Shown: one piece after another, positions 58,209 to 64,000 of the stretch
Position numbering within the stretch: position 1 is the stretch's first letter
Layout of the letters: each line of letters starts with the position of its first letter
Made by a program: the position numbers and the translations under genes
Source of the DNA: Candidula unifasciata
Taxonomy: Eukaryota > Mollusca > Gastropoda > Stylommatophora > Geomitridae
DNA: 64,000 nt
Direction of reading: 5' to 3'
Assembly (NCBI GenBank): GCA_905116865.2
Contig: CAJHNH020008554.1
Coordinates: 427,751-491,750, forward strand
The notes under the pieces: generated by a model
What the model saw: only the letters and a program-made list of their open reading frames with translations
Told to the model about the DNA's origin: nothing
Database searches by the model: none

Positions 58209-58539
58209 ACGGCAGATATACCCACCAACTTCCCCAACCTCTTCGCGCAATTTTTACATTATAAAGTAATTGTTTAATTTGTATTTTTCCTGTGAAAAGA
58301 TATCAAACCAAATGAGAAGTGCTAGCCAAATGCTCATTAAAGCAATCACGAACGATAAACATATCAACGTTGCGACTAGAAAGCTTTCATCAGCGTAAAG
58401 CACAAAGGAACAATAATACAATTACAACCACGAAAACATAAACAATTGTTAAAATTCTACTTTATAAATATTGTTCACTGCCCACCGACAATGGAAGAAA
58501 CGCGAAAGTGTGCTGCCCTGGTACAGGCATTTGTTGTCT
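58209..58539. other. Intron 5, unassigned
   Basis: Checked by eye for the missing PAS linker exon; none seen. No element recognised. Confidence 0.5.
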
Positions 58540-58620
58540 GTGGTAGCTTTCCAAAGGATTTGAACTGTGATCTTCTGGGCGGTAGGCAAGTCGGTTAGCC
58601 ACTACGCTGCGGCAGTTCAG
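58540..58620 (-). mobile_element. tRNA-like SINE head
   Basis: On the minus strand it reads ctgccgcagcgtagtggcta, an A-box-like region, and then gatcacagttcaaatccttt, a B-box-like region. It is a SINE head with unpaired stem. Confidence 0.65.
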
Positions 58621-59384
58621 GGAAACTATAGGCAGTAACTCGTATTTATTGAGCAGAATCTTCTGGGTTGCCACGAAAATTCAAAGACTGTTGACTCCAG
58701 TGTGGTACAGTGCAACTTCCTGTCTTCTATATTTCATCACCATCATCTTGCTATGTCATTTGTATACCACACATGGTTGCCAGTCTATTCGACTAACTCG
58801 CACAGGAATGCAGGTAACGCCTGGCCGGTGTAGCCAATTCTCATGCTCTAATTGAAATATGTAACAAGGTTGAACGGGGTATTTGCTATCTGCCTTGTTG
58901 GTCTGCCTTGCATATCGAGATTTTCAAATCTTAGGATATTATGGCGAACGTTTAGCGAGCAGCCCGCAGTGACAATCCTATCAGTCGATCGATTACTCTG
59001 TTCGTTTGAACTGTTTATTTCATTGGTGGAATCAGGTCAGTACCTTTGATCTCCCCTACCATTTTCGTCTAAGAGTTTCTTTAGGACGTTCGTGTTTCCA
59101 GGATCAAGTGTTTTCCCATTCCAGTGTTTGTTTGACGAGTCTCTCCCCCTCCTCTCTTCAGGATGCGTTCGCTTCACATATCCCGAATCAGTCATGTTGA
59201 CGTTTTGCCAGTGGTATCACATTTGAAATCAAAAATCAAAAATCAAAATGTGTAGTTTAGTTGAGAATGCTTCAGAATCCCAATAAATATTGAGAATAGT
59301 CAAACATCTATTGTATCTTTCAACCGATAACGAATTGCAATTTTAGTCGTTGAAATTTTAGTCGCTGGGTTAGCGACACACTAC
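58621..59384. other. Intron 5, unassigned
   Basis: Several short + strand frames (58649-58855, 58852-59049) show no recognisable domain. The SIM linker exon was sought here and not seen. Confidence 0.5.
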
Positions 59385-59800
59385 CAACGTGCAGAGTGGC
59401 AGGCAGGTATCTCTTCAGAGGTCGTGGATAGTTTGCCTGCATTGGATATTTTCTCCAGGTAACGCTGGAGTGTTGGGAAACGAGCAGGCAGATAGAGTAT
59501 TTGATTCTGCACCACTTGGTGGTGAATTTGTGTATGACAAGCTAGATGTTGTGAGGGCACTTTTGGGAGGGGGTGAACAGTGCGGCGGCACAAATAAATT
59601 ATTACGGTCCGAGGATAATAGCGCTGCGAGGAGTTACCAGGGGATCTGGCCGACGCTTAACACTCAATGGCAAGGCGAGACGGATGTATAATCAGACGGT
59701 TACTGGTACCATCGGAACTGTAACTCTTTGCTTGTTGCTGAAGAGAGGGCACGGAGCGCTGATGGGAGTGTCCCGAATGCGATGATGTCGATTCTTAATT
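59385..59800 (+). mobile_element. LINE RNase H region and 3' end
   Basis: The + strand reads FSPGNAGVLGNEQADRVFDS, then APLGGEFVYDKLDVVRALLG, later RGVTRGSGRRLTLNGKARRM in a second frame. GHAGVxGNExAD is the expected core, and here H is replaced by N. It ends at gtcccgaatgcgatgatgtc, shared with 37205-37380 and 9904-9990 in reverse. Confidence 0.85.
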
Positions 59801-60534
59801 CAGTTTTCAACATTCTACCGACTTTTTTATGCGTTGAATACCTCTTCGTTTTGCTAGTATTGTCGAAGCTACTGCCGACTGATATCCAAATACAGCGTTA
59901 TTAAAAACTTCTCCGACTAGTACGGGTGTGATATTGATCCACCTCGCCAACCTGACATATTAATCACAAAAACTGGGTCAGAAACGTTCTGTGAACAGTA
60001 GACTGTGTGTACCCTTAACAACATAAATATACCCCTGTTTCTGATAAGCCAGCCAATGAAGGTGTCGGCATTCTTGCGGTATACCTCAGTACAGGTGTGA
60101 GGACATGCGGCAATACGATATCGTGTGTTTGCTGAAGACAACATTTATCACGTGTCTCGGCAATTATTGGGATAAGCTTGAATGTTGCAGGAGATAAAGT
60201 CGTCGAGCGCTGCACTGCCAGAAACGGACGGCCTCAAAGGGGCCTGGGAACATCGGGTGTGTACCGCGGGTAGCGCAAAGTAAACCATCTTTGTTCTGAC
60301 GGACAAGTGGAAGAAAACACAAAGACAGTTCTGTATTTCCACAGAAGTAAACCCCTGTCTTATATTAAGTGTTGCTGCAACATACGCACTAGGGCTTATT
60401 TTTCAGGAGAGGACGCTTCTTTTTTTTTTTTTTAAATGAAATTATTTTACCGATACTTAATTAATTATTAATCGGACTCTGTATCGCTGGGAGTTTTCTT
60501 CATTTTCTTTGCTTTCACCGACTTATGTTCCGAG
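59801..60534. other. Intron preceding the PAS-B exon
   Basis: No repeat family recognised. Polypyrimidine-rich end (ttttcttcattttctttgct) precedes the AG at 60533-60534. Confidence 0.55.
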
Positions 60535-60571
60535 CTTCACTGGATCTCAAGCTGATATTTCTGGACGCCAG
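60535..60571 (+). CDS. sim: sim coding exon (start of PAS-B)
   Basis: A short exon of 37 bp if the acceptor is AG at 60533-60534. With one base (G) from the preceding exon it reads A-S-L-D-L-K-L-I-F-L-D-A and the first two bases of Arg. The sequence ASLDLKLIFLDAR is the highly conserved first strand of SIM PAS-B. The donor GTAAGT at 60572 is consensus. Uncertainty concerns the left edge. The three codons just upstream (ATG TTC CGA, 60525-60533) also fit the family (MFR precedes ASLD). But the codons before them (CTT, then CGA, then CAC) do not fit, and no AG lies close by. Confidence 0.85.
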
Positions 60572-60594
60572 GTAAGTCTGGATTAATTATTAGC

Positions 60595-60850
60595 TGTCAG
60601 TGATGTGGTTCGAGGAGAACTTGCTCATAACCAACATCCTGTCTCTAAAGCTGAGGTATTTTTGGCGACGTTAAAAGTCTGGCCTCGCGAGAACGGTGAT
60701 GCAAGGTGTAAGTTTCCGGAAAACTAAGCATGGTCGATGTTTGTGAGGATGGATAGAGGACGCTGAACATGTATTGGTTATGAAAGCACGTAGCGCTGGA
60801 AAATTAGCTAGAGAAAAAAAAACATTTGGAGACTTTTTAAAAAGGACTTT
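60595..60850 (+). mobile_element. LINE RT tail, uninterrupted sister copy
   Basis: Reads ENLLITNILSLKLRYF, then gcgagaacggtgatgcaagg, ggtcgatgtttgtgaggatg, then atgaaagcacgtagcgctgg and a gatgatgatg end. It preserves the site at which the 20-bp minisatellite expanded in 41890-43205. Confidence 0.82.
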
Positions 60851-60992
60851 GATGATGATGTAATGTGGTTGCTTTATATATTTGTCTTTGCGTTGTACTC
60901 TTTATGTGGTTGCCTTGTGTGGTCGTTCAAAATGGCTGTTTGCTTGTATGTTGTTGGCTTTGTAGGGTTGTTTTTGTTTGGCTGTCTTTACG

Positions 60993-61125
60993 CATGCAAA
61001 TGAGTCATACATGTGAAACGGATGTGATTGCAACATTCAGTTTCTGAAAAGGACTGGAGTCCAGAAGTGAACGAGCAACCAGAACTTTTTTTTGGAGTTT
61101 ACAGCCGGTGAGCTCGAAGAAGGAG
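60993..61125 (+). mobile_element. SINE A, 3' half
   Basis: Sense 3' half: gcatgcaaatgagtcataca, gtccagaagtgaacgagcaa, ggagtttacagccggtgagc, ending in gaagaaggag. Confidence 0.83.
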
Positions 61126-61304
61126 AGGAAAACATCCTATTTCAGCAAATCCTACGGCATGCTTCTATATGAGGCAATCGATACTTGCTTACAAATTTCG
61201 CCTGCCTGCATGTTTTGGTGTGGAGTTGTAGAGGCTCCCTGCCCTCCTTCAGTAGCCAAATGTATAACTGAACATGTAATAATGTGGTCGTATTTCTTCT
61301 CAAG

Positions 61305-61411
61305 GGTGGCGGCGTTGACAGGATACGAGCCCCAAGATCTCATAGAGAAAACACTGTACCACTACATCCATGCTTGTGATATTCTGCATATGAGATATGC
61401 CCATCATACAT
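61305..61411 (+). CDS. sim: sim coding exon: PAS-B second part
   Basis: A 107-bp exon completes the split Arg codon (AG plus G) and encodes 35 residues: [20 protein letters not shown] then [15 protein letters not shown]. It leaves one base of a further codon. The motif [15 protein letters not shown] is diagnostic for SIM PAS-B. The HxH histidine pair and MRYAHH segment align with SIM AHH. The acceptor is cttctcaag at 61304. The donor GTGAGC follows at 61412. It is the last exon I can recognise. The following PAS-B/PAC exon, which should begin with a VKGQVTTKYY-like sequence, was not found before position 64000. Confidence 0.95.
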
Positions 61412-61499
61412 GTGAGCAAATGTTTGTTGTCCTACACGTGTAAGCAAAATATGTGTTGCATTGTATGTACAAGCAATGTATGTGCTGTACGTGTATCCG

Positions 61500-61590
61500 T
61501 TGGGTGCCTGATGTGTAGCGGCTAGAGGCTCGCCTAAGGATCCGATAGTTGTGGTTTCAAATTTGAACGGAGCCGGACTTTTTTTTTTTT
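61500..61590 (+). mobile_element. SINE B head
   Basis: Sense tRNA-like head gtagcggctagaggctcgcc then taaggatccgatagttgtgg and a T-run. The body is missing or too diverged. Confidence 0.7.
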
Positions 61591-61682
61591 CTTCAGAAAT
61601 AACACGAATCCCAGAGGACTAACTTTGACGTCGATCATGATGACGAGGATGACGACGAGGCAATGTTTTTTTTGGGAAATTA

Positions 61683-62108
61683 CAGTATCAACCGGGTCCA
61701 ACGAAGGTTGAATACAATGAACCCACTGATGTCTTAGGCAATATTACGCGGTAAGACCCAAATTTCTTCCACGGTGTGACTCTCGTTAGTAAGGACCACT
61801 TTTCCATAAGGCACGATTTACTTGCGGTTTTTTTTTTTTTTGCAAATACTCTTCTTTTTTTTTTTATACAACGCACCTTGATTTTGGGACCGGAAATTTG
61901 GCAAAATGTAATATCATTACATAAAGTTCTACGACCACAGTATAAGACACACACTGCTCTAGTACATCTTGGATTTAGTCTTATTTTTAATTACGATCAA
62001 CCGGGTTAGGTTGAATACAATGAACCCACTGATGTCTTAGGCAATATTACGCGGTAAGACCCAAATTTCTTCCACGGTGTGACTCTCGGACCACTGTCCA
62101 TAAGGCAC

Positions 62109-62110
<2 letters not shown>
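61683..62110 (+). repeat. Direct duplication, period about 309 bp
   Basis: The block gttgaatacaatgaaccca through cacggtgtgactctc occurs at about 61707 and again near 62016. Both copies carry atgtcttaggcaatattacg and ggtaagacccaaatttcttc. The second copy is followed by a T-run of about 30 at 62113-62143; the first is followed by runs of about 12. Confidence 0.92.
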
Positions 62111-62143
<33 letters not shown>

Positions 62144-62144
<1 letters not shown>

Positions 62145-63149
62145 TTTACCGTGAAAACTTAAACTTAGTACCGGAAGATAATTCGATTATTTAAAGCGTT
62201 CACTAACATCTAAGGGATAGAGCCGCAGCTGTAACATAATTGTTTTAATACACATGAGACTCTTTAAGCACTGCCCACATGGGTTATTTTCCATACGATT
62301 TCCCTCCCCCCCCCCCTTTCCCCCCCCCCTTTTCCGTATTCTGCTTGGTACTGCTAGGCGTTGCAGGTTAACAGATTATAGATATCACAGCCAGGGCATG
62401 CTCGGCTGCCCGGTGGGTGTGCGGTGCTGTTGTGGAGTCTCAAAATATCAGTGGCTCCTTTTAATCCATGTCCTTCTGAGTCGTCCTCTACCATTGGTGT
62501 CGCTACTCTCATTTTGTATGCTCTCGTTGCTAGCATCACTGGGCTCATTCTGATTAAATGGCGTCATTAATCACTTCTGGAGAATTTATTGGTGAACGTT
62601 TAAATTCGCTATCAGTCTGGTGAACCTGAGTAAGTGAGTGATGTTCAACTCCAACAGGACCGCATAGGAAGTGATTAACACCTGGTGACACAAAGTGATA
62701 CTATTTGGATAAAATTCCCCCGGACACAGGTCCCAGAAACCCTGTTCAACCGTGGGGCTACAAATTAACACACAAAAAATGGCTTCTCAAATTGCGAAGG
62801 TAATAATGGACTCGTTCGATAAACTGTGTGACACATCAGGATTTTTTCTCTAAACTGTCATTCCTTGTCGATTTTTTGTCCTGTTTCTTTCTTTCATTCC
62901 CCTTCAAACTTTTAAATACCCACATCCGCTCTCACCAACCAACCTCAGCCCCTCTCACCAACACCACCACGACAACCCGCTCAACACTAAAAAAAATGCG
63001 TCTGTTAGGTCAACTCTCTAACGACACAGTTATCAATCAACTGTAAAGTCTTCTAACTTTATGTCCTGCCAATAGTTACCCCATATCATTGCGACACATA
63101 GCTTTCTTTATTTTGTTTCTATATATACATCATTATATGACAGTGCGCG
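62144..63149. other. Unassigned intron segment
   Basis: Includes oligo-C runs near 62307-62330. No SIM exon and no repeat family was recognised. Confidence 0.5.
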
Positions 63150-63255
63150 TGATGCTGACCTCAATACCCACTTAGTGCCGATTGGTCTGTAAAAAGGTGG
63201 GCACTCTTTCCATATACCCGATGCGCCTAAAGACGTGAAGAGACTACTTTACTTA
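63150..63255 (+). mobile_element. SINE B 3' end
   Basis: Sense 3' portion: gatgctgacctcaataccca, cttagtgccgattggtctgt and gatgcgcctaaagacgtgaa, followed by a degraded actttactta tail. Confidence 0.78.
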
Positions 63256-63397
63256 TATATCATTATATACACAGATGGATCAGTGGTGAAAGGCAAAATA
63301 AAGGAGCCACAAAATCTAGATTGAGAACAGATATGAAAGCAACATCGGGTGCTTTCTGATGCCAGGAAAGTAGTACAGCTTCATATGTTGTAACTAT

Positions 63398-63559
63398 CTT
63401 CTTCTTCTTTCTTCTTCTTTCATCTTCTTTCTTTCTCCTTCTTTTTTCCTCTTCATTCTTCTTCCTTCTTCTTCCTTCTCCACCATTCTTCTTCCTTCTT
63501 CCTCTTCTTCTTCTTCCTCTTCTTCTTCTTCTTCTTTTTCTTTTTCTTCTTCTTCTTCT
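63398..63559 (+). repeat. (TTC)n-type microsatellite fused to SINE A
   Basis: About 160 bp of mixed TTC/TTTC/TCC triplets, leading straight into cgttcactggctgtaaactt. Confidence 0.93.
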
Positions 63560-63830
63560 CGTTCACTGGCTGTAAACTTAGGAGGAAAGTTCTGGTTGTT
63601 TGTCTACCTCTGGACTTTAGTCTTGTTTCAGAACCTGAGTGTTGCGTGCACATGCGTTTAACAGATCTGAGTTAACTTACGCAGATTGCTGGTTTCTAGC
63701 CTCTCAGACAGATGCGCTCCGACTTCGAAAAAAAAGCCCCTAATAAGTCGACTCTTATGGCATGCTCGTTGGGGAGGCAGTGGGTCTATTCTTGTTTCTC
63801 CTACAATGGGGCCCCGAAACCCACTCTGGG
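63560..63830 (-). mobile_element. SINE A
   Basis: Body from aggaggaaagttctggttgt through gttgcgtgcacatgcgttta to gccccgaaacccactctggg. Confidence 0.9.
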
Positions 63831-64000
63831 AGTTTTTATAACTGACATCCCAAACATGCTGCCGTTATAAACTCGCATTGCTTGATATCTTTCCTTTGCA
63901 GGCTATGTTCTGACCTAATGTTGTTGATACTGCTGATGTTGTTATCGTTGTAGTTGTTGGTACTACTGCTGTTGTTTGACGTGCAGACGATAACTGGAGT
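63831..64000. other. Right edge, TTG/CTG-rich
   Basis: A short TTG/CTG-rich patch lies at about 63918-63975. The gene continues beyond the window; no further exon is visible. Confidence 0.5.

Noticed and set aside
57545..58264. 239-residue + strand frame next to sim exon 5
   Set aside because: It is composed of the 35-bp tandem unit. It has no similarity to the missing PAS linker, although it occupies the right interval.

Overview
The window looks like an animal nuclear genome, probably a lophotrochozoan and most likely a mollusc. The single recognisable host gene has a metazoan-specific bHLH-PAS architecture split by GT-AG introns. The rest is dense with tRNA-derived SINEs, non-LTR retrotransposon 3' fragments, long (GACA)n, (TCTG)n, (TTC)n and (CT)n microsatellites, minisatellites and oligo-G/oligo-C runs. 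The phylum is an inference from this texture, not from a marker gene. There is no rRNA, CRISPR array or convincing tRNA gene.

The gene is a single-minded (sim, SIM1/SIM2-type) orthologue on the + strand. Seven exons were read directly from the sequence: 6602-6786 (bHLH), 41254-41330 (bHLH/PAS linker), 49990-50079 and 52140-52248 (PAS-A), 57374-57459 (end of PAS-A) and 60535-60571 and 61305-61411 (PAS-B). All have compatible phases except across one break. About 50-55 residues expected between the 57.4 kb and 60.5 kb exons were not found. The rest of PAS-B and the C-terminal half lie beyond the right edge. Intron 1 is about 34.5 kb. Single-minded proteins are class I bHLH-PAS transcription factors that pair with ARNT/Tango, so the exons together specify DNA binding plus the first dimerisation surfaces.

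The remaining sequence is upstream flank (1 to about 6.6 kb) and introns. I use local names for recurring families. SINE A is about 290 bp with a (GAA)n 3' tail and about 16 copies. SINE B has a tRNA-like head and an (ACTTT)n-type tail and about 20 copies. SINE C and SINE G also have tRNA-like heads. Repeats D, F, I and J are short and unclassified. E is a hAT-like element. LINE debris comes from several families: RT C-terminal tails, RNase H pieces and a C2H2-like terminal finger. There is one decayed mariner with both terminal repeats (50365-51800) and one hAT-type MITE (39646-39907).

The most interesting theme is how simple repeats arise here. Several microsatellites and satellites are continuous with SINE 3' ends: (TTC)n with SINE A, (AAAGT)n and a 50-bp satellite with SINE B. 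A 20-bp minisatellite grew inside a LINE coding remnant. Directly after exon 1 a 43-bp array repeats a consensus splice-donor hexamer at exact 43-bp spacing. Copy counts and divergence estimates are by eye.
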